NCBI GenBank assembly: GCA_934395135.1
Contig: CAKRRK010000001.1
Coordinates: 124,001-188,000 of the forward strand
Source of the DNA: an uncultured Eubacteriales bacterium
GTDB lineage: Bacteria > Bacillota > Clostridia > Oscillospirales > Butyricicoccaceae
Direction: 5' to 3'
DNA length: 64,000 nucleotides
Both the position numbers and the translations under genes were made by a program. Position 1 is the stretch's first letter. The number at the start of each line of letters is the position of its first letter. Of this stretch, positions 49,498 through 58,132 are shown in pieces. The notes below the pieces were generated by a model. The model searched no databases. It saw only the letters and a list, made by a program, of their open reading frames with translations, and was not told the origin of the DNA.

Positions 49498-50667
49498 TTA
49501 ACCGCGTACGCCGATATAGCGGCAGTCCGGCAACTCTCTGCCGCTTTGCAGTTCGTCGAAAATCTCATAGAAATCGTCTACCCGCACATCTCTGCCGCCA
49601 AGGCCGTAAATATAGTTGACGGTTTTCACGCCGTCAGCCTTACCATACATGGCCGAACGCACCTCCGCGCCCAACGGGCCGCCGCAGGCAGAAAACCCGT
49701 CGCTTTTGTCCATAATCCCCAGCGCCTTCACATGTTTCAGGGCATTTCGAATGGCATTTGCCGGGAACGGCCGGAACGCGCGGATTTTTACCAATCCCGC
49801 CTTTACACCCTTTTCGCGGAGCACATCCACTGCTGCCCGGCCAGTGCCGGCAGAGGAGCTCAGCAGGATGACCGCATAGTCCGCGTCCTCCATACGATAT
49901 TCTTCAATCAAGCCGTACTGTCTGCCGGTTTTTTCGCCGAATTCTCTGGATACCCGTTCAATCACCGCTTCTGCGTTCACCATTGCCTGATGCTGCTTTC
50001 GTTTCATTTCCATATAGAACGGAGAAATCCCATAAGGTCCTACAGACAAAGATTCTTCCGGATTCAGAAGGTATTTTTCCGGCTTGTATTCGCCGATAAA
50101 TTCCTTGACGAACGCGTCGTCTTCCAATTCAATGTTCTGCACGGCATGGCTTGTGATAAACCCGTCCTGGCACACCATAATAGGCAGCCGCACCGACGGA
50201 TCTTCGGCAATGCGGTGCGCCATCAGCAGATTGTCATAGGCTTCCTGGGCGTTTTCACTGTACAGCTGCAGCCAGCCGGTATCCCTTGCGCCCATGGTGT
50301 CGCTGTGGTCGTTGTTGATGTTGATGGGACCTGTGAGCGCCCGGTTTACCGCCGCCAGCACAATAGGAAGGCGGTCGGACGCCGCCACATATAAAATTTC
50401 ATACATCAGAGCAAGGCCGCAGGAACTCGTGGCGGTCATCGCGCGCACGCCGGCTGCCTGTGCGCCGACACAGGCGGAAATCGCACTGTGCTCGGATTCC
50501 ACCGTGATAAATTCTGACGTCAGCTTTCCTTCTGCCTTAAACGAGGAGACATACTGAGGAATTTCGGTAGACGGGGTAATGGGGAACGCCGCAATTACGT
50601 CCGGGTCAATCTGACGAATGGCAACCGCCGCCGCTTCGTTGCCGGAAAGTCTGTCTTTTTTGCTCAT
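49498..50667 (-). CDS. porA: 2-oxoacid:ferredoxin oxidoreductase, alpha subunit
   Basis: 389 residues. NEAAAVAIRQIDPDVIAAFPITPSTEI is the PorA N-terminal domain, EFITVESEHSAISACVGAQAAG and ATSSCGLALMYE follow, and NRALTGPININNDHSDTMGARDTG is the family block. The C-terminal domain II starts near DYAVILLSSSAG. With PorB it binds TPP, with PorC and PorD it makes the four-subunit enzyme that splits a 2-oxoacid to acyl-CoA and CO2 while reducing ferredoxin, or runs in reverse. Confidence 0.94.
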   Translation of the reverse strand: MSKKDRLSGNEAAAVAIRQIDPDVIAAFPITPSTEIPQYVSSFKAEGKLTSEFITVESEHSAISACVGAQAAGVRAMTATSSCGLALMYEILYVAASDRLPIVLAAVNRALTGPININNDHSDTMGARDTGWLQLYSENAQEAYDNLLMAHRIAEDPSVRLPIMVCQDGFITSHAVQNIELEDDAFVKEFIGEYKPEKYLLNPEESLSVGPYGISPFYMEMKRKQHQAMVNAEAVIERVSREFGEKTGRQYGLIEEYRMEDADYAVILLSSSAGTGRAAVDVLREKGVKAGLVKIRAFRPFPANAIRNALKHVKALGIMDKSDGFSACGGPLGAEVRSAMYGKADGVKTVNYIYGLGGRDVRVDDFYEIFDELQSGRELPDCRYIGVRG

Positions 50668-50671
50668 CTGC

Positions 50672-50992
50672 TTATTCCCCCTTTTTCGTTACGCCCGGAA
50701 AGGCAATGGCGCCAAACGGGCAGACTTCTGCGCAAATGCCGCAGCCTTTGCAGTGACCATAATCAAAATCCTGCCGTTTGCTCTCCTGCACCGGAATGGA
50801 ACCGTCAGGACATACCGGGAAGCACAGCAGGCACTGCCTGCACTTCTGCGGATCCCATACCGGCGTTTCGGTGCGCCAATCCCCTGTGTTAAAATAAACG
50901 GAATTGCCGGAACCATAAATTTCGCCGCCGTCTGTAATATCCTGCCAGGGGGAATGGATATCAATTCCTTCCATTAAATTTTTATTCTTCAT
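50672..50992 (-). CDS. porD: 2-oxoacid:ferredoxin oxidoreductase, delta (ferredoxin) subunit
   Basis: 106 residues from ATG (complement of 50990-50992), which overlaps the porC stop by one base (TAATG). The longer frame begins inside porC. Two [4Fe-4S] motifs are present: CRQCLLCFPVCPD and CKGCGICAEVCPFGA. It passes electrons from the catalytic dimer to ferredoxin. Gene order C-D-A-B is the ancestral one for the four-subunit enzyme. Confidence 0.94.
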   Translation of the reverse strand: MKNKNLMEGIDIHSPWQDITDGGEIYGSGNSVYFNTGDWRTETPVWDPQKCRQCLLCFPVCPDGSIPVQESKRQDFDYGHCKGCGICAEVCPFGAIAFPGVTKKGE

Positions 50993-51555
50993 TACAGTTT
51001 CCGAACCTCCTTCCATGCTTCCCGAATAGCGTTCAGGTTGCCTTCGATGACCTCCGGCTTGCTTGCGAACTTATGGGCAAAGGATCCATGCATATTTTCA
51101 AAAAATGTGGCTTCGTCCATGATGCCCGACACCTTCACCACCGCCGCAAGCAGCGGCGTATTCGGCACATTTCTGCCGATGTGCTTCAAAGAGACCGCGC
51201 CGGCATCAATGGTATAAATATCGCCGTCAAACCCGCCGAGAAGGGCTTTGACCTCGGCCGGAGAACGATGGGTGTTTACAATAATCGCATCCTGTGCACC
51301 GGCGGTAACGTCCACCGGCCCTACCAGAGATTCGTCTACCACCACCACAATGTTCGGATTATAAATATTGGAATAAATGGAAATTTTTTCTTGGCTCAGT
51401 CGATTGTAGGCGGTGATGGGAGCGCCCATTCTCTCCGGGCCGTATTCCGGAAAACCCTGAACATACAATCCGGTGGAAAACGCCACGTCCGCCAATAACA
51501 GGGAGGCTGTTTTGGCCCCCTGCCCGCCTCTGCCATGCCAGCGAATTTCAATCAT
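50992..51555 (-). CDS. porC: 2-oxoacid:ferredoxin oxidoreductase, gamma subunit
   Basis: 187 residues. The N-terminal EIRWHGRGGQGAKTASLLLADVA is the gamma-subunit signature, followed by FPEYGPERMGAPITAY. It binds CoA or contributes to the CoA site. It starts 30 bases after ilvC2 with an AGGAGAG site and no terminator between, so it is co-transcribed with the Ile-T-box ilv genes. Confidence 0.94.
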   Translation of the reverse strand: MIEIRWHGRGGQGAKTASLLLADVAFSTGLYVQGFPEYGPERMGAPITAYNRLSQEKISIYSNIYNPNIVVVVDESLVGPVDVTAGAQDAIIVNTHRSPAEVKALLGGFDGDIYTIDAGAVSLKHIGRNVPNTPLLAAVVKVSGIMDEATFFENMHGSFAHKFASKPEVIEGNLNAIREAWKEVRKL

Positions 51556-51579
51556 ATTTTCTCTCCTATGTACTCTGCA

Positions 51580-52598
51580 GTCTTTTTACTTTTTGAGCCA
51601 GCTCATCATCTTACGAAGTTCGCCGCCAACTTTCTCCAGCGGATGTTCCGCTTCCATTCTTCTGGTCGCCAGGAATCTTGCTCGTTTCCCTGCTCTGTTT
51701 TCGGAAATCCATTCCGATGCAAATGTCCCGTCCTGTATTTCCCGCAATACTTTTTTCATCTCTTTTCGGGTCTCTTCCGTTACCACTCTGCGGCCTGTTC
51801 TGTAATCCCCGTATTCCGCCGTGTCTGATATCGAATACCGCATCTTTGCAAAGCCACCTTCGTTGATCAGGTCTACAATCAGCTTCATCTCATGGATGCA
51901 TTCAAAATATGCCATCTCCGGCGCATAGCCTGCTTCTACCAGCGTGTCAAATCCTGCTTTCATCAATTCGGTCACGCCGCCGCACAATACTGCCTGTTCT
52001 CCAAACAAATCCGTTTCCGTTTCTTCTTTAAACGTTGTTTCCATGATCCCTGCTCGTCCTGCGCCGATCCCTGCCGCATATGCCATTGCATACTCTCTTG
52101 CTTTTCCGCTGTAATCCTGAGCCACTGCCACTAATGACGGCACGCCTCTTCCTGCCACATACTGACTTCTTACGGTATGTCCCGGTCCTTTTGGTGCCAC
52201 CATTACCACATCGCAGTTCGACGGTGCTTTAATCTGGTTGTAATGGATATTAAATCCATGCGCAAACATCAGCACATTTCCTTCCTGCAAATTCTTTTCT
52301 ATTTCATTTTTATAGATATCCGCCTGCAGTTCATCCGGCGCCAGTATCATCACAAAATCCCCTGCTGCCGCTGCTTCTGCCACCGGCAGTACCGTCAATC
52401 CTGCTGCTTTTGCTTTTTCCGTATGCCGCGATCCTTCCCGCAGGCCTACCACTACTTTTACCCCGCTTTCGTTCAAATTCATCGCGTGTGCATGTCCCTG
52501 TGATCCAAATCCTATGATTGCCACTGTTTTTCCATCCAGCAAACTTAAATTGCAATCACTTTCATAATACATCTTTGCCATCTTTTCTTTCCTCCAAT
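51580..52598. repeat. Exact ilvC duplication, copy 2
   Basis: The partner of 42680-43698, same orientation, 8900 bases apart. The flanks (ilvN2 on one side, porC on the other) are unrelated to those of copy 1. Confidence 0.95.
51586..52581 (-). CDS. ilvC: Ketol-acid reductoisomerase, copy 2
   Basis: 331 residues, identical to copy 1 in protein and apparently in DNA. It has the same A-ending codon style, which contrasts with ilvN2 and porC on either side. The start lies 17 bases after ilvN2. Because the neighbours have diverged between the two operons while ilvC has not, the copy was most likely homogenised by recent gene conversion or replaced by insertion of one source. Confidence 0.97.
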   Translation of the reverse strand: MAKMYYESDCNLSLLDGKTVAIIGFGSQGHAHAMNLNESGVKVVVGLREGSRHTEKAKAAGLTVLPVAEAAAAGDFVMILAPDELQADIYKNEIEKNLQEGNVLMFAHGFNIHYNQIKAPSNCDVVMVAPKGPGHTVRSQYVAGRGVPSLVAVAQDYSGKAREYAMAYAAGIGAGRAGIMETTFKEETETDLFGEQAVLCGGVTELMKAGFDTLVEAGYAPEMAYFECIHEMKLIVDLINEGGFAKMRYSISDTAEYGDYRTGRRVVTEETRKEMKKVLREIQDGTFASEWISENRAGKRARFLATRRMEAEHPLEKVGGELRKMMSWLKK

Positions 52599-53099
52599 TT
52601 ACTGTTCTTCTTCGTCTTCATCATAGCCATGGGAGATGGCTGTGATGCCGGATCTGCACATTTCCAAAATTTCATATTTGTTCATAGCATTTAAAAATCC
52701 ATCCGTCCGCACCGGCGTATCCGTCAGTTCAAAGGTGATGTGCCCTGTTTTCTCTTCGATAATGCGGGCGTTGTACAGCGCCGCCACCACCCGCACGTTG
52801 ACCTCCGCGTCCTCGTCCACCTTTACTTTTACAAACAGAACTTCTTTGCAGTAGGCTTTGGTCGCCGGAATATAATGCACTTCCAGAGTTTCTTCCAATT
52901 TTTCGATCTGACTCATAACCTGAGGAAGGATGTATTCGTCGCCCCGCACCACAATCGTAATGCGGGTGATGCCCTTTCGGTTGGTGGGAGAAGCCGTAAT
53001 GCCTTCAATATTATAGTTTCTTCGGCCAAACAGCGCGGAAACTCTGGCAAGCACACCCGCGTTGTCCTTTACAAGAAAATAAAGAATATATTTTTTCAT
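52599..53099 (-). CDS. ilvN: Acetolactate synthase small (regulatory) subunit, copy 2
   Basis: 166 residues. ACT domain YILYFLVKDNAGVLARVSALFGRRNYNIEGI at the start; an acidic tail (DEDEEEQ) is absent from copy 1. It should modulate IlvB2. Codon use is GC-rich like ilvB2. Confidence 0.94.
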   Translation of the reverse strand: MKKYILYFLVKDNAGVLARVSALFGRRNYNIEGITASPTNRKGITRITIVVRGDEYILPQVMSQIEKLEETLEVHYIPATKAYCKEVLFVKVKVDEDAEVNVRVVAALYNARIIEEKTGHITFELTDTPVRTDGFLNAMNKYEILEMCRSGITAISHGYDEDEEEQ

Positions 53100-53117
53100 A
53101 CCATCCAGCGCTCCTTC

Positions 53118-54782
53118 CTATTTTAAAATAATGTCGTTTACCGTTTGTCCGGCCGGAATCATAGGCAGCACCCGTTCATCCCGGTCGATAACGCATTCAA
53201 TCACCGTCGGCCCGCTTCTTGTCAGTGCCGCCTGCATCGCCTGCCGCAGTTCCTCTGGCGTTGTGCAGCGGCAGCCCGCCGCCCCAAAAGCTTCCGCCAG
53301 TTTTACGTAATCGGTTTTCCGTTCCAGTGTAGTGCAGGAATACCGCTTGCCGTAAAACGTGGTCTGCCACTGCCGCACCATGCCAAGCACCTGGTTGTTC
53401 AGCAGCACGGTAATCACCGGCAGGCCATAAGAAACCGTGGTGCACAGTTCGTTCAAATTCATATGAAAGCTCCCGTCGCCGGTAATATGCACCACCGGCC
53501 GGTCCGGACATGCCGTCTTCGCGCCGATCGCGGCGCCGTAGCCGAAGCCCATCGTCCCCAAACCGCCGGAAGAAATAAAGCTTCTTGGCCGGGTTCTTCC
53601 GCAGTACTGCGCCGCCCACATCTGGTGCTGCCCTACGTCGGTGGTAAAGATGCCGTCTTTGCCGATGGCGTCGGCAATGGTTCGGATCACATTATACGGC
53701 TTCAGTGCAACGTCCGATGTTTCCGGCTGATAGTCCATCTGCTTCCATCCCTCGATTTTTTTTCGCCATGGGGAATGGTTCGCTTTTTTTACCATTGGAA
53801 GGAGTTTTGTCAGAACCTCTTTCACATCGCCGATGACATTCAAATCGTTCACCACATTTTTATTCAGTTCCGATTTGTCAATATCAATGTGGATAATTTT
53901 TGCTTTGGTTGCAAAATATCCTTTTTTGGTGGCCACACGGTCGGAAAACCGGGCACCGATGGCAATGAGCACGTCGGCGTTGTCCGCCGCTTCTGAACTG
54001 GAGAAATTCCCGTGCATTCCTACCATGCCAAGGTTCAGCGGGTCCTCACAGTCCAGCACACCTGCCGCCATAATGGTATGGCATGCCGGGATATCCGCCT
54101 TATGAATCAGTTCCCGTACCTCGTCAAACGCCTGGGAGGCTACCACCCCGCCGCCATAATATACCAACGGGTTTTCGCTTCGGTTGATCAGATCCGCAAC
54201 CTCCGACAGCTTATCTCCTTGATCCGCAAATTGCCGCTTCACCGGCGTTACAGCAGGTTGTGCTGCAAAATCGCACACGGCGGCGGTCACATCCTTGGGA
54301 ATGTCCACCAGCACCGGTCCCGGCCGGCCGCTTTGGGCAATGCGGAAGGCGTCCCGCAGGGTGTCCGCCAAGTCATGCACATCGTATACCACAAAATTAT
54401 GCTTGGTGATGGGCATTGTGATGCCTGCGATGTATACCTCCTGAAAGCTGTCCCTCCCGATGAGATCCGTGCTTACGTTGCCGGTGATGGCCACCATCGG
54501 CACAGAATCCATATAGGCCGTGGCGATGCCGGTGACAAGGTTTGTCGCCCCGGGGCCGGAGGTTGCAAGACAGACGCCGGTCTTCCCCGTCGCCCTGGCA
54601 TACCCGTCCGCCGCATGGGCCGCTCCCTGCTCATGGGCCGTTGTGATGTGTTTGATCCTGTCCCGGTTTTCATACAATGCGTCGTAAATGTTCAGCACCG
54701 CGCCGCCCGGATAGCCGAAGATCGTATCCACGCCCTGCTCTGCCAATACTTCCATCAATATTTGAGATCCGTTTAATTTCAC
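53118..54782 (-). CDS. ilvB: Acetolactate synthase large subunit, copy 2
   Basis: 554 residues. The same catalytic motifs as copy 1 are present: TAHEQGAAHAADG (Glu), FGYPGGAVLNIYD, GDGSFHMNLNELCT. The middle domain differs most. It heads the Ile-T-box operon, which suggests it serves mainly the 2-oxobutyrate to acetohydroxybutyrate branch, although the sequence alone does not prove substrate preference. Confidence 0.96.
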   Translation of the reverse strand: MKLNGSQILMEVLAEQGVDTIFGYPGGAVLNIYDALYENRDRIKHITTAHEQGAAHAADGYARATGKTGVCLATSGPGATNLVTGIATAYMDSVPMVAITGNVSTDLIGRDSFQEVYIAGITMPITKHNFVVYDVHDLADTLRDAFRIAQSGRPGPVLVDIPKDVTAAVCDFAAQPAVTPVKRQFADQGDKLSEVADLINRSENPLVYYGGGVVASQAFDEVRELIHKADIPACHTIMAAGVLDCEDPLNLGMVGMHGNFSSSEAADNADVLIAIGARFSDRVATKKGYFATKAKIIHIDIDKSELNKNVVNDLNVIGDVKEVLTKLLPMVKKANHSPWRKKIEGWKQMDYQPETSDVALKPYNVIRTIADAIGKDGIFTTDVGQHQMWAAQYCGRTRPRSFISSGGLGTMGFGYGAAIGAKTACPDRPVVHITGDGSFHMNLNELCTTVSYGLPVITVLLNNQVLGMVRQWQTTFYGKRYSCTTLERKTDYVKLAEAFGAAGCRCTTPEELRQAMQAALTRSGPTVIECVIDRDERVLPMIPAGQTVNDIILK

Positions 54783-54835
54783 TGCCGTTCCCCCTTTTTC
54801 CGTTTCACATGCTGATTTTTCCGCTTCAAACCATT

Positions 54836-55113
54836 AAAAAAAGCCTTTATCTCTCAAACAAGAGACAAAGACTAAACTCTGCGGTACCACTCTTTTTGCC
54901 GCCCTGGACGGCCACCTCGAAAGCATCCATTAATGCCCGACTTTATAACGTAAGTCCACCGACCCAGTCTACTCCAATTTCAACCGGCTGCTCCTGAGGT
55001 GATGTTTCGGTTTCCTCTGCTGACGCCTTTCACCAGCCGGCGCCTCTCTGAAAACTTGCGGAAAACTACTTTCCTCTATCATTGCATTTGATTTTATAAA
55101 ATTGTCCTATTAT
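54836..55113 (-). promoter_or_regulatory. T-box leader of ilvBNC-por, Ile specifier
   Basis: Minus strand. Stem I has AGAGAG, a distal loop GCCGGCTGGTGAAAGGC and a specifier loop CCGAAAC-ATC-A, giving ATC (55001-55003), an isoleucine codon. The T-box bulge AGAGTGGTACCGC (54881-54893) and the terminator (GTCTCTTGTTTGAGAG..., seven T at 54836-54842) follow. The last 100 bases closely match those of the other leader, while stem I has diverged. Confidence 0.88.
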
Positions 55114-55119
55114 TAAGGA

Positions 55120-55148
55120 ATTATAACGCATTTTAAAATAGCTGTCAA
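55120..55148 (-). promoter_or_regulatory. Promoter of the ilvBNC-por operon
   Basis: On the minus strand TTGACA (55143-55148), 17 bases, TATAAT (55120-55125), a consensus promoter. Confidence 0.9.
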
Positions 55149-55226
55149 GGTTTTTTTCCTCACGGGAATATTTTTTTCTTTTCTGCCGCAAAATAAGAAT
55201 AAAAACACAGAAAGAAGGATGCATGC

Positions 55227-55901
55227 TTGGCTGTTTCACTGATCCGGACGCTGATTTTATATATTGCTGTTATTATTGCCCTGCGCCTTACCGGCAAACG
55301 GCAAATCGGTGAGCTGGAACCCACAGAACTTGTGGTGACCATTCTCATTTCCGATCTTGCCGCCGTGCCGATGCAGGATACCGGCATTCCCCTTTCCGCC
55401 GGACTTGTTCCCATCGCAACGCTGGTATGCGTAGAAATTTTCCTGTCGTTTTTCTGTCTGAAAAGCATGCGGCTGCGCCGGCTCGTCAGCGGCAGGCCGT
55501 GCATTGTGATAAAAAACGGAAAGCTTGACCGAAAAATGCTGCAGGATATGCGGGTGACGGCGGATGAAATCTTACAGGAACTGCGCATTCATAACATTGA
55601 CAGCGTATCTGACGTCAAATATGGCATCATCGAGACCAACGGACAGCTGAGTTATGTGCTGAACAACCCGGCAAAACCGCCTACCGCCAATTTGATGTCG
55701 CTGCAGCCGCCGGACACCGGGATTCCGTTTCTGGTAATCTGCGACGGAAAACTGTTGGAAGAAAACATCCGCAAACTGGGCAAAACCAACACGCAGATTG
55801 CAAACCTTGTCAAAAAACAAAACATCCCCCGGGTAGAGGATGTATTTGTTATGACGCTGGACGACTCCGGCAATTTGTTTTTGCAGCCAAAGGAGGGATA
55901 G
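55227..55901 (+). CDS. DUF421 (YetF-like) membrane protein
   Basis: 224 residues from TTG 55227, seven bases after AAAGAAGGA; an ATG four bases earlier is out of frame. Two or three N-terminal membrane helices are followed by the cytoplasmic YetF domain: ALRLTGKRQIGELEPTELVVTILISDLAAVPMQD is the DUF421 signature, then GRPCIVIKNGKL and LRIHNIDSVSDVKYGIIETNGQLS. Family members are linked to sporulation and stress in Firmicutes; no biochemical role is settled. It is coupled to the next gene (3-base gap). Confidence 0.9.
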   Translation: MAVSLIRTLILYIAVIIALRLTGKRQIGELEPTELVVTILISDLAAVPMQDTGIPLSAGLVPIATLVCVEIFLSFFCLKSMRLRRLVSGRPCIVIKNGKLDRKMLQDMRVTADEILQELRIHNIDSVSDVKYGIIETNGQLSYVLNNPAKPPTANLMSLQPPDTGIPFLVICDGKLLEENIRKLGKTNTQIANLVKKQNIPRVEDVFVMTLDDSGNLFLQPKEG

Positions 55902-55904
55902 TCT

Positions 55905-56285
55905 ATGCGCCGCTTTGTTTACGCCATTGTAATTTTTGTTTTGCTGGTCGTCTTATGCTCCACGGCGTACGGGTATTTGTTCCGCACAGCACACGCATAC
56001 TCGGAGGAACTGCTGGAAGTAGATGCCTATGCCTATCAAGACGACTTTAATCGCTGCTATGATGCCGTTTTATCCCTGCACAACCGCTGGGAAGTTTCCG
56101 CCGCGATCCTTGGCACCTATATCTCCCATGAAGATTTAAACGAGATTGACCGACTGTTTTCCAACGCCGTGCAATATGCCAAAAATGAAGCGCTATCCGA
56201 GTATCTTGTCGCTTCCCGGGAACTGAATTGTATGATACTGCGTCTGCCGGACAATGAAATGCCCATTGTAAAAAATATTTTTTAG
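55905..56285 (+). CDS. DUF4363 family protein
   Basis: 126 residues. One N-terminal membrane helix (VYAIVIFVLLVVLCSTAY) and an all-helical extracytoplasmic part (DDFNRCYDAVLSLHNRWE). The DUF421-DUF4363 pair is recurrent in spore-forming Clostridia, which supports the start at 55905, three bases after the DUF421 stop. Function unknown. Its stop overlaps the end of ymdB, which faces it, by four bases. Confidence 0.82.
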   Translation: MRRFVYAIVIFVLLVVLCSTAYGYLFRTAHAYSEELLEVDAYAYQDDFNRCYDAVLSLHNRWEVSAAILGTYISHEDLNEIDRLFSNAVQYAKNEALSEYLVASRELNCMILRLPDNEMPIVKNIF

Positions 56286-57055
56286 TCCTTGAAAAAAATA
56301 CGCTGCACGCTGGTACAGATTCCGCTGTCAGCAATGTCAAACAAAGCGGCGGACAAAGCGCAGGGGCCTTCTGCCGCTTCAAAATAAGACGTAAGATCTC
56401 CGCGAAACATGGCAACGGACTGCTCAATTTTTACTCCCAGCACCGACCACAGGGGACCTGTCATCCCAATGTCCGTAATATATCCGGCGCCCTTTGGGTT
56501 GACCCTCTCGTCCGCCGTCTGGACATGGGTATGCGTACCATACACCGCGCACGCTCTTCCGTCCAGATAAAATCCCATTGCAATTTTTTCACTCGTCGCC
56601 GCGCCATGGATTTCACAGACCGCCACATCATATTGCCCTGCCGCCTCCCGCAGCACTTTGTCCGCTGCGAGAAACGGATTATCCGGTCCAAACTGCATTT
56701 CACACCGGCCCAAAAGGTTCATAACCAGGATCCGGGTCTTGCCGCAGGGATAAATTCCATATCCCCTTCCCGGCAGCTGCGGCGCTAAATTCTGGGGACG
56801 GAGGATATATCCGCACTCCTCCAAGTATTCCGCAATCTGTTGCTTGCGGAAGGCATGATTTCCCAAGGTAATCACATCCGCCCCGGCAGAAAAAATCGCC
56901 TCCGCCTGCTTCGGCGTGATGCCTGTGCCCGCCGCATTTTCCCCATTGACGATGGTGAAGTCCGCGGCCCATTCCTTTTGTATCTGCCGGAGCCTGCGCT
57001 CCAGCAGCGCGAGGCCTGGCTTTGATACCACATCGCCTACTGCTAAAATTCTCAT
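56282..57055 (-). CDS. ymdB: YmdB-type metallophosphoesterase
   Basis: 257 residues from ATG (complement of 57053-57055). Metal-ligand motifs are RILAVGDVVSKPG (Asp), IVNGENAAGTG (Asn), LGNHAFRK (Asn-His), VCEIHGAATSEK (His) and YGTHTHVQTAD (His-x-His), the TIGR00282 set. In Bacillus YmdB is a 2'3'-cAMP phosphodiesterase that controls biofilm and motility decisions. Usually it follows rny (RNase Y); here it follows prs, with a hairpin between. Confidence 0.9.
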   Translation of the reverse strand: MRILAVGDVVSKPGLALLERRLRQIQKEWAADFTIVNGENAAGTGITPKQAEAIFSAGADVITLGNHAFRKQQIAEYLEECGYILRPQNLAPQLPGRGYGIYPCGKTRILVMNLLGRCEMQFGPDNPFLAADKVLREAAGQYDVAVCEIHGAATSEKIAMGFYLDGRACAVYGTHTHVQTADERVNPKGAGYITDIGMTGPLWSVLGVKIEQSVAMFRGDLTSYFEAAEGPCALSAALFDIADSGICTSVQRIFFKD

Positions 57056-57067
57056 CGTACCTCCTGC

Positions 57068-57103
57068 AAAAACAAGGATGGACGGCAATGTATTGCCGTC
57101 CAT
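57068..57103 (-). terminator. Hairpin between prs and ymdB
   Basis: ATGGACGGCAAT / ATTGCCGTCCAT stem followed on the minus strand by CCTTGTTTTTG. It probably ends most glmU-prs transcripts. Confidence 0.7.
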
Positions 57104-57126
57104 TTTTTTATGTATGATACCGGACT

Positions 57127-58086
57127 TTAATCAAACAGCGGAGAAATTGCCACCTCGTCATAAATTCTTGCAATGGCTTCCGTAAAAACAGGGGCTACAT
57201 TCAACACATGGATTTTGTCAATGAGCTTTGTTTCCGGGATGGCGATGGTGTCCAGCAGCGTCAGATCCTTAATGGGGCTGTTCTGGATCCGTTCAATCGC
57301 CGGACCGGAAAGCACGCCATGCGTCGCGCAGGCATAAATTTCCTTGGCGCCGCCCTTTTCCATCAGCGCGGACGCCGCATGCACCAGCGTGCCCGCCGTG
57401 TCGATGAGATCATCTACCAGCACCACAGTCTTTCCCTTTACATCGCCGATAATGTTCATAACCTCCGACACATTGGCCCGGGGTCTTCGTTTGTCGATGA
57501 TGGCAAGCGGAAACTCCAGCCGTTCCGTATATTTTCTTGCCCGGTTTACAGAGCCAAGATCCGGCGAAACCACGACGACATCCTCTCTTCCGCAGCCATA
57601 TTTCCCCGCGATGTGGGGGATAAGGATGGAAGTTCCCAGCATATTGTCCACCGGGATGTTAAAAAAGCCCTGGATCTGGGACGCATGCAGGTCCATAGTA
57701 AGTACCCGGTCCGCGCCGGCTTTTTCAATGAGATCCGCTACCAACTTGGCGGAAATCGGATCCCTCGCCTTGTTTTTGCGGTCCTGCCGGGCATAGCCGA
57801 AATACGGAATGACCGCGGTGATTCGCCCGGCGGACGCCCGCTTGCAGGCATCGATCATAATCAACAGTTCCATTAAATGATCGTTTACCGGATCTGATGT
57901 GGACTGCACAATGAACACATCCGATCCGCGCACGGTTTCTGAAATGCTGACGGAAGTTTCCCCGTCGGAAAACCTGCCCACACTGGCCTTTCCCAAAGGA
58001 AGCCCCAAAGCGGACGCAATCTGCATTGCAAGCGCGGGATGTGAGTTTCCAGACAAAATTTTGATGTTTTTACCGTGAGATATCAT
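57127..58086 (-). CDS. prs: Ribose-phosphate pyrophosphokinase
   Basis: 319 residues. SGNSHPALAMQIASALG at the start, the ATP loop, the metal-binding RVLTMDLHASQIQGFFNIPVDN, VVVSPDLGS and the PRPP loop VLVDDLIDTAGT are all present. It makes PRPP for nucleotide, His and Trp synthesis. The gene pair glmU-prs is classic in Firmicutes (gap 46 bases here). Confidence 0.96.
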   Translation of the reverse strand: MISHGKNIKILSGNSHPALAMQIASALGLPLGKASVGRFSDGETSVSISETVRGSDVFIVQSTSDPVNDHLMELLIMIDACKRASAGRITAVIPYFGYARQDRKNKARDPISAKLVADLIEKAGADRVLTMDLHASQIQGFFNIPVDNMLGTSILIPHIAGKYGCGREDVVVVSPDLGSVNRARKYTERLEFPLAIIDKRRPRANVSEVMNIIGDVKGKTVVLVDDLIDTAGTLVHAASALMEKGGAKEIYACATHGVLSGPAIERIQNSPIKDLTLLDTIAIPETKLIDKIHVLNVAPVFTEAIARIYDEVAISPLFD

Positions 58087-58132
58087 AATTAGCCCCCTGT
58101 GTTTACAAATCCTTATATTTCAGACTCATCTT

